44,250 bases of DNA from Rikenellaceae bacterium (lineage in GTDB: Bacteria > Bacteroidota > Bacteroidia > Bacteroidales > UBA932). Position 1 is the first letter of the stretch. The number at the start of each line of letters is the position of its first letter. The DNA lies in NCBI GenBank assembly GCA_900771335.1, contig CAAGNP010000029.1, forward strand, positions 1-44,250, given 5' to 3'. This document shows, piece by piece, positions 14,098 to 22,714 of the stretch. The translations under genes and the position numbers were made by a program. The notes beneath the pieces are model-generated. The model saw nothing but the letters and a program-made list of their open reading frames with translations. It was not told the DNA's origin and searched no databases.

Positions 14098-16230
14098 ATG
14101 AAACAAGAGAACAAAGAGATTTTAAACAGATTTGCCGTCAATCTTAATGATAGGGCAAAAGGGGGTAAACTTGACCCCGTAATCGGTAGAGATGAGGAGA
14201 TTAGGAGGGTCCTCCAGATTTTGAGCAGAAGGACCAAGAACAACCCCATCCTCGTCGGGGAGCCGGGTGTAGGAAAGACCGCGATATCTGAAGGTATTGC
14301 GCAGCGTATTATAAATCAGGATGTCCCTGAGAACCTTAAATCGAAGGAGATATATTCATTGGACATGGGTGCCCTTATTGCGGGAGCCAAATATCAGGGG
14401 GAATTTGAAGAGAGGCTGAAAGGTGTGGTTAAGGCAGTAATTGAGAGTGAGGGGGAGATTATCCTCTTTATCGACGAAATCCATACCCTTGTGGGGGCAG
14501 GACGCTCCTCCGGAGCAATGGATGCTGCAAACATCCTCAAACCAGCATTGGCCCGTGGCGAATTGAGGGCAATAGGCTCCACAACACTCGATGAGTACCG
14601 CAAATATTTCGAGGAGGACAAGGCGCTCGAGAGGCGTTTCCAGATGGTATTGGTCGACGAACCATCACCCGCCGAATCCATTTCAATCCTCAGAGGTCTG
14701 AAGGAGAAATATGAGAACCACCACAAGGTTCATATTGAGGATGATGCCATCATCGCGGCGGTAGAGCTTTCGCACCGCTACATTACCAACAGGTTCTTGC
14801 CAGACAAGGCCATTGACCTTATAGATGAGGCCGCTTCTAAGCTCCGACTCGAGATGAATTCGGTGCCGGAGTCCATTGATGAACTCAGCCGCAAGATCAG
14901 ACAGCTCGAGATCGAGCGCGAGGCGATCAAGAGGGAGGGGAAATCGCCCAAACTTGATGAGATCCAATCGACTTTGAAGGGGCTTGAAGAGGAGTATGAG
15001 GCAGCAAATAAGAAGTGGAAAGGTGAAAAATCGCTCCTTGAACAGATACAGAAGAGGCGCGAGGATATGGAGCACTTCAAATATCAGGCTGAGGATGCTG
15101 AGCGTCGCGGCGACTACGGAAAAGTGGCGGAGATCCGCTATGGGAAGATGGCTGAGACCCAAAAGGCAATAGATGAGCTCACTGCGCAGAAGGAGTCAAA
15201 TCCCTCTCCACTGATAAATGAAGCTGTTAATGCTGAGGATATAGCAGAGATCGTATCGAGATGGACCGGCATCCCTGTAAACAGAATGCTGGAGAGTGAG
15301 AAGACAAAACTTCTGAACATGGAGGCACTGCTCCACCAGAGGGTAGTGGGTCAGGATGAGGCGGTGCAGGCTGTGGCCGATGCGGTACGAAGGAGTAGGG
15401 CTGGTCTTCAGAACGAGAAGAGACCTATCGGCTCATTTATGTTCCTCGGTACCACCGGTGTCGGCAAGACTGAGCTGGCAAAGGCGTTGGCGGAGGCCCT
15501 TTTCAACGATGAGAACATGATGACCCGTATAGATATGTCTGAGTATCAGGAGAGACACTCTGTATCGAGACTTGTGGGGGCCCCTCCGGGTTATGTGGGG
15601 TATGATGAGGGTGGTCAGCTCACCGAGGCTGTGAGGAGAAAACCATACTCAGTAATCCTTCTTGATGAGATAGAGAAAGCCCATCCCGATGTATTCAATG
15701 TGCTTCTTCAAGTGCTTGACGACGGACGTCTTACAGACAATAAGGGGAGGACTGTGGACTTCAAGAACACCATCCTTATTATGACATCCAATATGGGCTC
15801 GGATATCATCCAGCTGTATATGAACAAGATTGTGGAAGGTGGTGATAAAGAGAATCTTATGGATGAGTGTAAAAAGGATGTCCTCACTATTCTGAAGAAG
15901 AGTGTAAGGCCCGAATTCATAAACCGTATCGATGAGATTATCATGTTCGAGCCGTTGACTAAAGAGGCTATTCGTGGGATACTGGATATCCAGCTCAGGG
16001 AGGTTAAGAGCAAACTCTCAGAGAATGGGGTAGAGATAGGTTTTACTACCAACTTTGTCGACTATCTGGCAGAAAAAGGTTTTGATCCCGCATACGGTGC
16101 AAGACCTATCAAGAGGCTTCTCCAGAGGGAACTGATTAACAGACTGGCGACAGAGATGCTGAAAGGGACTATCTCTAAAGAGGATAAAATTACTGTAGAT
16201 ATCCACAATGGCGATTTAATCATAAAATAG
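14098..16230 (+). CDS. clpB: ClpB-type AAA+ disaggregase lacking the N-terminal domain
   Basis: A 710-residue Hsp100 protein that threads aggregated protein through its hexameric pore with DnaK. It has two AAA+ modules: Walker A GEPGVGKT at residues 54-61 and GTTGVGKT at 451-458, with Walker B FIDEIH and LLDEIE and pore loops GAKYQGEFEER and GYVGYDEGG. Between them is a coiled-coil M-domain of about 120 residues of the ClpB kind, which ClpC and ClpA lack. Full-length ClpB is about 860 residues; here the roughly 145-residue Clp_N domain is missing. The ATG at 14098 follows a good GGAGG site, and only about 130 bases separate it from the divergent peptidase gene, so no N-domain can be encoded upstream. 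E. coli makes a similar short form from an internal start. Confidence 0.93.
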   Translation: MKQENKEILNRFAVNLNDRAKGGKLDPVIGRDEEIRRVLQILSRRTKNNPILVGEPGVGKTAISEGIAQRIINQDVPENLKSKEIYSLDMGALIAGAKYQGEFEERLKGVVKAVIESEGEIILFIDEIHTLVGAGRSSGAMDAANILKPALARGELRAIGSTTLDEYRKYFEEDKALERRFQMVLVDEPSPAESISILRGLKEKYENHHKVHIEDDAIIAAVELSHRYITNRFLPDKAIDLIDEAASKLRLEMNSVPESIDELSRKIRQLEIEREAIKREGKSPKLDEIQSTLKGLEEEYEAANKKWKGEKSLLEQIQKRREDMEHFKYQAEDAERRGDYGKVAEIRYGKMAETQKAIDELTAQKESNPSPLINEAVNAEDIAEIVSRWTGIPVNRMLESEKTKLLNMEALLHQRVVGQDEAVQAVADAVRRSRAGLQNEKRPIGSFMFLGTTGVGKTELAKALAEALFNDENMMTRIDMSEYQERHSVSRLVGAPPGYVGYDEGGQLTEAVRRKPYSVILLDEIEKAHPDVFNVLLQVLDDGRLTDNKGRTVDFKNTILIMTSNMGSDIIQLYMNKIVEGGDKENLMDECKKDVLTILKKSVRPEFINRIDEIIMFEPLTKEAIRGILDIQLREVKSKLSENGVEIGFTTNFVDYLAEKGFDPAYGARPIKRLLQRELINRLATEMLKGTISKEDKITVDIHNGDLIIK

Positions 16231-16254
16231 GGGGACATTTATCCAAATTTTACC

Positions 16255-16262
16255 TATTTTTG
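16255..16262 (+). promoter_or_regulatory. -7 box of the transporter and kinase-PqqD-ABC operon
   Basis: TATTTTTG fits TAnnTTTG exactly, 29 bases before the ATG at 16292. No clear -33 element. It could drive the whole run to 21207, since later intergenic gaps are at most seven bases. Confidence 0.5.
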
Positions 16263-16291
16263 TATAAATATACTAGGTAAAATATCCGATT

Positions 16292-17956
16292 ATGGAGTGG
16301 ATAAATACATTATTGTGGGATTCTTCCAATATAGCCCATATTATATTGCTCTATGCGATAGTCATAGCAGCGGGCGTACTTTTAGGAAAAATTAAAATTT
16401 TCGGTGTCTCATTTGGGGTTACCTTCGTACTTTTCGTAGGGCTTCTGATGGGACACTTCGGTTTTGGTGTGGATTCATCAGCCCTTAAAGTGGTAAAGGA
16501 GTTCGGTCTGATTCTGTTCGTCTATTGTGTCGGTCTTCAGGTGGGCCCTTCATTTTTCTCATCCATGAAGCAGGGTGGTGTGAAACTCAATTCCATAGCA
16601 CTGGCGATGGTGGCGCTGAACCTGATACTGGCATTCGGTATCTTCTATCTTGACGGCAGAATAGATTTCCCTATGATTGTGGGTATGCTTTGTGGTGCAG
16701 TGACCAATACCCCCGGTCTTGGAGCTGCCAATGAGGCCCTGAACCAGATGAACTATACCGGTGACCCCATTGCCCTTGCATATGCGTGCGCATATCCTCT
16801 GGGTGTGGTAGGTATCATTGTCTCTATCGTGATTGTAAGATATATATGTAAAGTGAACCTGAAGAAGGAGGAGGATGAGATTCTGGCCAAAACTGCCGAT
16901 TCAAAGGATGCACCCAAGTTCCTCTATCTGGAGGTTTCCAATGAAAATCTTGATGGCAAGACCCTTCCGCAGGTAAGTGAACTTATCGGAAGAAGTTTTG
17001 TCTGTTCACGTATCCGTCACGACTGTCACGTTAGTATCCCAAATAAAGAGACAAAAGTATATCAGGGTGATGTGATGTATGTGGTGTGCTCTGATGAGGA
17101 TAAGGATTCGATCATATCATTTATCGGTAAAGAGGTGACTATCGACTGGGAAGCTCAGGATGCACCACTTGTATCTAAGAGAATTTTGGTAACCAAGAAC
17201 GATATCAACGGCAAGACTTTGGGCAGCCTTAACTTGAGAAGCATATATGGTGTCAATGTGACCAGAATCCACCGTTCAGGACTTCAATTCTTCGCCGATC
17301 CGCACTTCAGACTTATGGTAGGTGACAGAGTGGTGGTAGTGGGGAGACAGAATGATATCGACAGAGTAGGCGAATATTTGGGCAATGAGCTCAAACATCT
17401 TGATTCACCACAGCTGGCTGCGATTTTCGTGGGTATAGCGCTGGGTATCATATTCGGTAGTATTCCTATCGCATTCCCAGGTATCCCCACACCGGTCAAG
17501 CTTGGTTTGTCGGGTGGTCCCCTTATCATCGCCATACTTATAGGCAGCTTCGGATATAAACTCAAACTTATCACCTATACTACACAGAGTGCAAATCTTA
17601 TGTTGAGAGAGGTGGGTATTTCCCTCTTCCTGGCCAGTGTAGGTATTGAATCAGGCGGTGGTTTTGTCGATGCCCTTGTCCAGGGAGACGGTGTTCTGTT
17701 TGTAGGGTATGGACTTCTTCTTACAATGGTGCCAATCATCCTGGTGGGAGTGTTGACCAAATTTATCCTCAAACTTGACTATTTTACCATTGCTGGTATC
17801 ATAGCGGGAACCTATACCAATCCGTCAGCACTCTCATATTCAAGTTCGCTTTCAAATAAAATCAATACCCCGGCTATCAGCTATTCTACAGTGTACCCTC
17901 TATCGATGTTCCTCAGAATTTTGACAGCCCAGGTGCTCATATTGATTATGATGTAG
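16292..17956 (+). CDS. AspT/YidE/YbjL-family transporter with two RCK_C domains
   Basis: A 554-residue inner-membrane protein of the aspartate:alanine exchanger family. Two homologous membrane halves of about five or six helices each (residues about 15-185 and 375-554) carry the family GxxxNTPxLGAA and GTYTNPSAL motifs (here AVTNTPGLGAANEAL and AGTYTNPSALSYSSS). Between them lie two TrkA-C/RCK_C regulatory domains, recognisable by LNLRSIYGVNVTRI and GDRVVVVGRQNDI. The substrate is unknown; AspT exchanges dicarboxylic amino acids, but most members are uncharacterised. The kinase gene starts one base after its stop, so it is probably co-transcribed with the cassette downstream. Confidence 0.9.
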   Translation: MEWINTLLWDSSNIAHIILLYAIVIAAGVLLGKIKIFGVSFGVTFVLFVGLLMGHFGFGVDSSALKVVKEFGLILFVYCVGLQVGPSFFSSMKQGGVKLNSIALAMVALNLILAFGIFYLDGRIDFPMIVGMLCGAVTNTPGLGAANEALNQMNYTGDPIALAYACAYPLGVVGIIVSIVIVRYICKVNLKKEEDEILAKTADSKDAPKFLYLEVSNENLDGKTLPQVSELIGRSFVCSRIRHDCHVSIPNKETKVYQGDVMYVVCSDEDKDSIISFIGKEVTIDWEAQDAPLVSKRILVTKNDINGKTLGSLNLRSIYGVNVTRIHRSGLQFFADPHFRLMVGDRVVVVGRQNDIDRVGEYLGNELKHLDSPQLAAIFVGIALGIIFGSIPIAFPGIPTPVKLGLSGGPLIIAILIGSFGYKLKLITYTTQSANLMLREVGISLFLASVGIESGGGFVDALVQGDGVLFVGYGLLLTMVPIILVGVLTKFILKLDYFTIAGIIAGTYTNPSALSYSSSLSNKINTPAISYSTVYPLSMFLRILTAQVLILIMM

Positions 17957-17957
17957 T

Positions 17958-18842
17958 ATGGATATGATCAAGGGATATAGAGTGGCCGGGCATCTGTTCT
18001 CTTTCAGGATAGATGAGGCGGATCCTATGTGGAGATATATCGGGAGGGCGTATGACCCTTTTGAGGCAGATCTCTCACAGAAACCACTGTTCAATATCTC
18101 TGTGGTGGAAGATGTGGATATTGCAGACAAGGAGCAGGTCTATGTCGATAACAATCCTGAACCGGGATATGTGAAAATAGCTGTTTTCAAATATACGGAC
18201 GGGTATTATATGGAATTCACCCAATATGGGGGCGATAGTGTGAACGGCAAGATGACCTTGACCCCTGAGGGAGATGTGAAGGTATCTCTCCATGGCGATT
18301 TTATGGAGAAATGGATGACCTTTACCAATGTGGCCCAGGTGGTATACTTTATCAGGACAGCTACCCTCAATACTGTGATGATGCACGCCTCTGCCATATA
18401 CTATAAGGACAAATCATATCTCTTCCTCGGTAAGAGCGGTACAGGAAAGAGTACCCACAGCAGGATGTGGCTTCAGGGGGTTGAGGGCTCGGTGCTTATG
18501 AATGATGATCATCCGATAGTGAGGATATCAGAGGATGGAACCCCTATAGCTTATGGTTCGCCGTGGAGTGGAAAGACACATTGCTACCATAATATGCAAG
18601 CACCTGTCGGTGCAATAGTTAGGATCCGTCAGGAGAAGGAGAATGTGATAAGGAGGTTGAGGCCTATTGAGTCGTACGGCTCAGTGATGTCGAGCTGCTC
18701 CGGCTTCCCCATAGAGGAGCGCTTTACAGAGGGAAAGAGCAATACACTCCAATCGATAATCAAAGGCGCGCCATGCTGGGAGCTCGGTTGTCTTCCCGAT
18801 GTGGATGCTGCTTTGGTTTGCAGCAATGCAGTTTGCAATTGA
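17958..18842 (+). CDS. HPr-kinase-like P-loop kinase (RiPP-tailoring type)
   Basis: A 294-residue protein with a P-loop GKSGTGKS at residues 158-165, preceded by MHASAIYYKDKSYLFL and followed by NDDHPIVR. This is the arrangement of the HprK C-terminal kinase domain and of the stand-alone HprK-like kinases. It lacks the HprK N-terminal sensor domain. Relatives in paeninodin-type lasso-peptide clusters phosphorylate a serine of the precursor. Here the next three genes encode an S26-type peptidase, a PqqD-like protein and an ABC exporter, which supports a role in peptide modification. The ATG at 17958 is one base after the transporter gene; an alternative ATG lies two codons on. A true HPr kinase of the PTS is unlikely given the context. 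Confidence 0.8.
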   Translation: MDMIKGYRVAGHLFSFRIDEADPMWRYIGRAYDPFEADLSQKPLFNISVVEDVDIADKEQVYVDNNPEPGYVKIAVFKYTDGYYMEFTQYGGDSVNGKMTLTPEGDVKVSLHGDFMEKWMTFTNVAQVVYFIRTATLNTVMMHASAIYYKDKSYLFLGKSGTGKSTHSRMWLQGVEGSVLMNDDHPIVRISEDGTPIAYGSPWSGKTHCYHNMQAPVGAIVRIRQEKENVIRRLRPIESYGSVMSSCSGFPIEERFTEGKSNTLQSIIKGAPCWELGCLPDVDAALVCSNAVCN

Positions 18843-18843
18843 T

Positions 18844-19299
18844 ATGGTAGAGAAAAAAGTCATACCCAACTCTATCTTTTTCTCTGAAGTGGAAAGCCAT
18901 ATTTCAGAGGGGAAGAAAGTGGTGATCCCTGTCAAAGGGAACAGTATGCTCCCATTTATCAGAGAGGGGAGAGACAGTGTGGAACTTGTCCCCTGTAAAG
19001 ATATAAAAGTGGGTGATATACTCCTTGTGAAGTTGGATAACGGGCACTATGTCCTCCATAGGGTGTGGGAGCTGAATGGTGATAATATCATCCTGATGGG
19101 TGACGGCAATATAAAGGGTAAAGAGGTGTGCAGGAGGGGGCAGGCAGTAGGTATGGTCAGCAAGATTTTTAGAGGAAAGGGTGTCATCGAGAGCACTTCC
19201 ACCTCTTACATGAGATTTGTAAAATTGTGGAGGAGACTTCTCCCGATAAGAAGATATATTTTGGCGATCTATCGCCGTATTATAAAAATTGGGTTATGA
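18844..19299 (+). CDS. S24/S26-family signal-peptidase-like protein
   Basis: A 151-residue protein with the S26 serine box PVKGNSMLPFI, the GDILLVKL strand, and YVLHRVWEL with a His in place of the Lys of ordinary Lep enzymes, followed by MGDGNIKGKE. A Ser/His pair is seen in SipW and ER-type signal peptidases. The C-terminus is basic and hydrophobic (about residues 125-151) and may sit on the membrane. I chose the ATG at 18844, one base after the kinase stop; earlier in-frame ATGs lie inside the kinase gene. Its stop overlaps the PqqD start (ATGA). Likely role: proteolysis of the cassette's substrate, by inference from context. Confidence 0.78.
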   Translation: MVEKKVIPNSIFFSEVESHISEGKKVVIPVKGNSMLPFIREGRDSVELVPCKDIKVGDILLVKLDNGHYVLHRVWELNGDNIILMGDGNIKGKEVCRRGQAVGMVSKIFRGKGVIESTSTSYMRFVKLWRRLLPIRRYILAIYRRIIKIGL

Positions 19300-19562
19300 G
19301 AATCAGGAAAGGTTTTAAACTAAGAGAAATTATGGGTGAATATGCTGTGATAGGCGAAGGCCTTGAGCAGGTAAATTTCAATAAGATTATTTCACTCAAT
19401 GGTACAGCTGCATATATCTGGAAAGAGATTGAAGGTAAGGATTTCGACTCAGAAATGGTCGCAAACCTCCTTTTGGACAGGTATGATGTGGATGCTGAGA
19501 CCGCAACATCTGACGCCGTGGCATTGGTGCAGAAACTGGTCGAAAATGGGTTGACCGAATAA
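19296..19562 (+). CDS. PqqD-like peptide-chaperone (RRE) protein
   Basis: An 88-residue protein of the PqqD family: winged-helix fold with IISLNGTAAYIWKEIEG, a helix with LLLDRYDVD, and a final DAVALVQKLVENGL helix. PqqD-like proteins are RiPP recognition elements that bind precursor leader peptides and deliver them to modifying enzymes. The ATG at 19296 overlaps the previous stop; an earlier ATG at 19227 would add an unlikely N-terminus read from inside the peptidase gene. It sits between the peptidase and ABC exporter genes (7-base gap), a typical place for a leader-binding protein. The substrate peptide is not encoded adjacent. Confidence 0.85.
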   Translation: MRIRKGFKLREIMGEYAVIGEGLEQVNFNKIISLNGTAAYIWKEIEGKDFDSEMVANLLLDRYDVDAETATSDAVALVQKLVENGLTE

Positions 19563-19569
19563 TTGCCAA

Positions 19570-21207
19570 ATGTTAAAGAGGATTATCAGAATACTGCCGA
19601 AGGAGTTCTACCGCCCGGGGCTGTGGATAGTTGCCACTGTGCCGGTGAGGGCCCTTTTGAATCTGGTGGGGGTCGCAGCGCTCCTTCCGGTGCTTCAGCT
19701 TGTGCTGGATGATAATCCTACCGATTTCACCCCTGTAACCATCTGCTTGGGGGTACTTGCGGTTATCATATTGAAGAATATCCTGAATATTGCCCTGGCT
19801 GCGTACCAGAATAGGTATCTTCTAAAACTTTACAGATATTTCTCCACCGCCCTCTTCTCAAATCTGTATAAAAAAGGGCTCCTCTATATCAAAGGGAGAA
19901 ATTCTGCAGAGATCTCCCACGAGATCAACGGAGTGTGCTACTCTTTCTCTTTGAGTGTCCTCTCTCCCATACTGAATATGGCAGGGGAGTCGCTCTTGCT
20001 CATCCTTATCTATATATCGCTGATATTTTATTCTCCGATAGCATCTGTGCTCGTCCCTGTATGTTTTGTGCCGGTGTTGCTCGTGTATGTCTATATGGTC
20101 AAAGATAGGGTTCAAAGGTATGGAAAGCAGGAGAATGAAGCCAAGAGGAAGATGTGGAGAACGGTGCTGGAGACATTCAGAGGTTATGCTGAGATAGAGG
20201 TTAATGGTGCTTTTACATCTATCGAAAGGCAGTTTGATGACAATCTAGGCTCCATATCCTCCCAAAGGGAGAAAATGACCATTGTACAGCAGTTCCCAAA
20301 CTCGTTGATAGAGCTGTCGGTGGTGGGGTGTATGACAGTGCTTATCGCACTGAGCGGAGCTTTCCATGGGGAGAACCTCAGCGTAATGGTGGGTGTCTTT
20401 GCTGTCGCTGCCATGAGGATGCTGCCCGCCGTGAGGACATTGACCAGCGGTTGGACCTCTGTGAAGAATGGACTGTACAGTCTCGATATCCTGGAGAAAG
20501 GTCTATCTGATGAAGGGGTGGAAAAAGTGGTGGATGAGAGTTTTGAGTTCAATAAAGGTGTTGAGGTGAGGGGAATATCGTTCAGTTTTCCTGATGGTGG
20601 ACACAAAGTGTTTGACAAATTCTCCATGGAGATCAGAAAAGGGGAGAAAGTGGGGGTTAAAGGGCCTTCCGGTGGTGGTAAAACCACCCTTTTCAATCTC
20701 TTGCTCGGATTCTACAAACCTGATGAGGGTGGAATATATATTGATGGCAAGGAGCTGACTGTGGCAAATCGTGCCGGCTGGCTCAAGTATGCCGGTTATG
20801 TGCAGCAGGATGTATTTATCCTGGATGCTTCTCTTGCAGAGAATATTGCCTTTGGGGTGCCCCCGGGTGATATCGACAGGGAGAAGGTGGAGAGAATTAT
20901 CAAAGAGGTCTCACTCTCTTCTTATTTGAAACAGCTTCCAGAAGGTATAGATACCAGAATAGGGGAGATGGGGGCGAAACTCTCAGGCGGGCAGAAGCAG
21001 CGTGTGGGGATAGCAAGGGCACTTTACAAGGGTGCAGACATCCTCTTTTTGGACGAGGCCACATCCTCATTGGATAGTGCCACTGAGGCAGAAATCAACC
21101 AGTCAATACTTGAATTGTCCCGTTATAGGGATGATTTGACCATCATTGCGATAGCCCATAGGGAATCCTCCCTCAAATTCTGCGATAGGGTTATTGATCT
21201 TAAATAG
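19570..21207 (+). CDS. ABC exporter, fused membrane and ATP-binding domains
   Basis: A 545-residue half-transporter. The first ~320 residues carry about six TM helices (ABC_membrane fold); the rest is the nucleotide-binding domain with Walker A GPSGGGKT at 365-372, Q-loop YVQQDVF, signature LSGGQKQR, Walker B ILFLDEATSSLD and H-loop AIAHRESS. There is no N-terminal C39 peptidase domain, so cleavage of a substrate would have to come from a separate protease such as the S26-like protein encoded upstream. It probably works as a homodimer exporting a peptide or lipid-linked product. It is the last gene of the run, and its 3' end overlaps the convergent ybaK by eight bases. Confidence 0.9.
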   Translation: MLKRIIRILPKEFYRPGLWIVATVPVRALLNLVGVAALLPVLQLVLDDNPTDFTPVTICLGVLAVIILKNILNIALAAYQNRYLLKLYRYFSTALFSNLYKKGLLYIKGRNSAEISHEINGVCYSFSLSVLSPILNMAGESLLLILIYISLIFYSPIASVLVPVCFVPVLLVYVYMVKDRVQRYGKQENEAKRKMWRTVLETFRGYAEIEVNGAFTSIERQFDDNLGSISSQREKMTIVQQFPNSLIELSVVGCMTVLIALSGAFHGENLSVMVGVFAVAAMRMLPAVRTLTSGWTSVKNGLYSLDILEKGLSDEGVEKVVDESFEFNKGVEVRGISFSFPDGGHKVFDKFSMEIRKGEKVGVKGPSGGGKTTLFNLLLGFYKPDEGGIYIDGKELTVANRAGWLKYAGYVQQDVFILDASLAENIAFGVPPGDIDREKVERIIKEVSLSSYLKQLPEGIDTRIGEMGAKLSGGQKQRVGIARALYKGADILFLDEATSSLDSATEAEINQSILELSRYRDDLTIIAIAHRESSLKFCDRVIDLK

Positions 21208-21673
21208 GGTATATCTCTGCCCCTACAAACTCTATCAGATCCTGAGGGGAAATTTTGAATTGCAGACCCCTTACCCCTGCACTTATATAAATATGGTCGT
21301 GTAGCAGGGCGCTTTCGTGGATAAATGTAGGAAACGGTTTTTTCATCCCGATAGGGGAGCAGCCGCCACGGATGTACCCCGTAAGTGGGAGAAGCTCTTT
21401 CATAGGGATGAGGTCGCAGTTTTTGTTGCCCGATATTTTGGCAGCCACTTTCAAGTCCACTTCGAAGTTTCCAGGGATGACGCAGACGAAAAGTCCGTTT
21501 TTGTCACCTCGGAGGACAAGTGTCTTGAATACCTGCTCGATATCTTCCCCTAGCTCTTCGGCCACATGGTCCGCAGCAAGATTTGCCTCATCGACAGTGT
21601 AGGGGATAAGTTCATATGCTATGTCTGCCTTGTCCAGAAGGCGTGCGGCGTTTGTCTTTTCTATTTTTCCCAT
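21200..21673 (-). CDS. ybaK: Cys-tRNA(Pro)/Cys-tRNA(Cys) deacylase, YbaK/EbsC type
   Basis: A 157-residue trans-editing enzyme that hydrolyses mischarged Cys-tRNA(Pro). It starts with the family KTNAARLLD segment and contains VFKTLVLRG, FVCVIPGNFEVDLK, and the signature GYIRGGCSPIGMKK that forms the active pocket. The length matches the family. It is the second gene of a two-gene minus-strand unit: its start overlaps the 3' end of the patatin gene by 13 bases. The 3' end overlaps the convergent ABC gene by eight bases. Confidence 0.94.
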   Translation of the reverse strand: MGKIEKTNAARLLDKADIAYELIPYTVDEANLAADHVAEELGEDIEQVFKTLVLRGDKNGLFVCVIPGNFEVDLKVAAKISGNKNCDLIPMKELLPLTGYIRGGCSPIGMKKPFPTFIHESALLHDHIYISAGVRGLQFKISPQDLIEFVGAEIYPI

Positions 21674-22647
21674 TCGTCCAAAGCGTTTTTCATAAGCTCC
21701 CTTCCCACTTTTGCTATCTCTTTGGCCCTGGCGTAGTCAGATATCTCGCCGTATGCGTCAAATGGCATTCTGACCACTATGTCCGGATTGTATTTGGATA
21801 GGGTTATCTCACTGATGGTATGGTTCATGAGGCTGAAGGTGCGGTCCAAAAGCGAGTAGTAATTGTCCCCCAATGAGAAGTCTGTCCCGTCATCCTTGGC
21901 GAGGCTTTCTGAGATCACCTTTTTGCCGTAAATTCCGGCGAGTTTTACCCTTTCTCCGAAGCTCAGGGTGTCGTTGTTCTTTATCGAATCGAGCAGCTTC
22001 CTGTTTTCAAGTTTCCTCTCCTTCTCCTGTTCAAGCTTCATTTGTTCCTCTCTGTATCTTTGGACTATGGCAGCCTGCATCTCTGTGACATTGACATCGT
22101 TGACGTCAAATGCTACCAATATGTCCTGTCCGTTTCTTTCTACGCGGTTTATAGGGAGAGAGTTTACTATACCGCCGTCAACAAGGGTTCTAAGCCCTTG
22201 TTTTACAGGTCTGAATAGGGATGGAATGGAGATGGATGCCCTGATGGCATCAAACAGATTCCCTTCACTGAAAACGATCTCCTCCCCGGTGTAAAGATCC
22301 GCTGCCACAGCCCTGAACGGGATTTTCAGGTCTCTGATGTCCATATCCGGGACTATCTCCTTTATCGCAGCGATGATTTTGTCCCCCTTTACGATATGGT
22401 TTTTGCTGAGTGAGAGATCCATCAGCCCGAATACCTTCCAGGCGTTGAGGTTGAAGAGCCACTCTTTGAGTTCGTCGAGTTTGCCTGTAGCATAGATACC
22501 TCCGATGAGCGAACCCATAGATGTTCCTGCAATAGATGTGATGTTATAGCCTCGGCGTTCGAGTTCTTCTATGGCCCCGATATAGGCAAAGCCCCTTGGA
22601 CCTCCACTTGATAGGACAAGTGCTACATCCTGTTTGATAGGTTTCAT
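21661..22647 (-). CDS. Patatin-like phospholipase
   Basis: A 328-residue patatin-fold lipid acyl hydrolase with a Ser-Asp dyad. The oxyanion loop is GGPRGFAYIG, the nucleophile elbow GTSMG, and the aspartate lies in VDGGIVNSLP. The C-terminal part is helical with a Lys/Glu-rich stretch. There is no signal peptide or POTRA/barrel region, so it is probably cytosolic or membrane-associated. The frame extends seven codons upstream only through a TTG; the ATG at 22645-22647 is preferred, 18 bases after a TATATTTG -7 box. Substrate unknown. Confidence 0.9.
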   Translation of the reverse strand: MKPIKQDVALVLSSGGPRGFAYIGAIEELERRGYNITSIAGTSMGSLIGGIYATGKLDELKEWLFNLNAWKVFGLMDLSLSKNHIVKGDKIIAAIKEIVPDMDIRDLKIPFRAVAADLYTGEEIVFSEGNLFDAIRASISIPSLFRPVKQGLRTLVDGGIVNSLPINRVERNGQDILVAFDVNDVNVTEMQAAIVQRYREEQMKLEQEKERKLENRKLLDSIKNNDTLSFGERVKLAGIYGKKVISESLAKDDGTDFSLGDNYYSLLDRTFSLMNHTISEITLSKYNPDIVVRMPFDAYGEISDYARAKEIAKVGRELMKNALDEWEK

Positions 22648-22665
22648 GGCAGTGCGATTTTTATA

Positions 22666-22673
22666 CAAATATA
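22666..22673 (-). promoter_or_regulatory. -7 box of patatin-ybaK
   Basis: Minus-strand TATATTTG, an exact match to TAnnTTTG, 18 bases before the patatin ATG. It faces away from the EIIC promoter, 14 bases apart. Confidence 0.6.
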
Positions 22674-22687
22674 ATACAGATTATTTA

Positions 22688-22695
22688 TAAATTTG
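22688..22695 (+). promoter_or_regulatory. -7 box of the EIIC-like gene
   Basis: TAAATTTG matches TAnnTTTG exactly, 19 bases before the ATG at 22715. No convincing -33 was found; the region is shared with the divergent patatin promoter. Confidence 0.6.
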
Positions 22696-22714
22696 TGTGG
22701 TAATAGATTGTATT

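Noticed and set aside
16292..17956. TrkA partner for the TrkH protein
   Set aside because: Its RCK_C domains are flanked by two membrane halves of the AspT/YidE type, so it is a transporter, not a cytosolic TrkA.
17958..18842. HPr kinase/phosphorylase of the PTS
   Set aside because: It lacks the HprK N-terminal domain and sits in a PqqD/peptidase/ABC cassette; no HPr or PTS enzymes are nearby.
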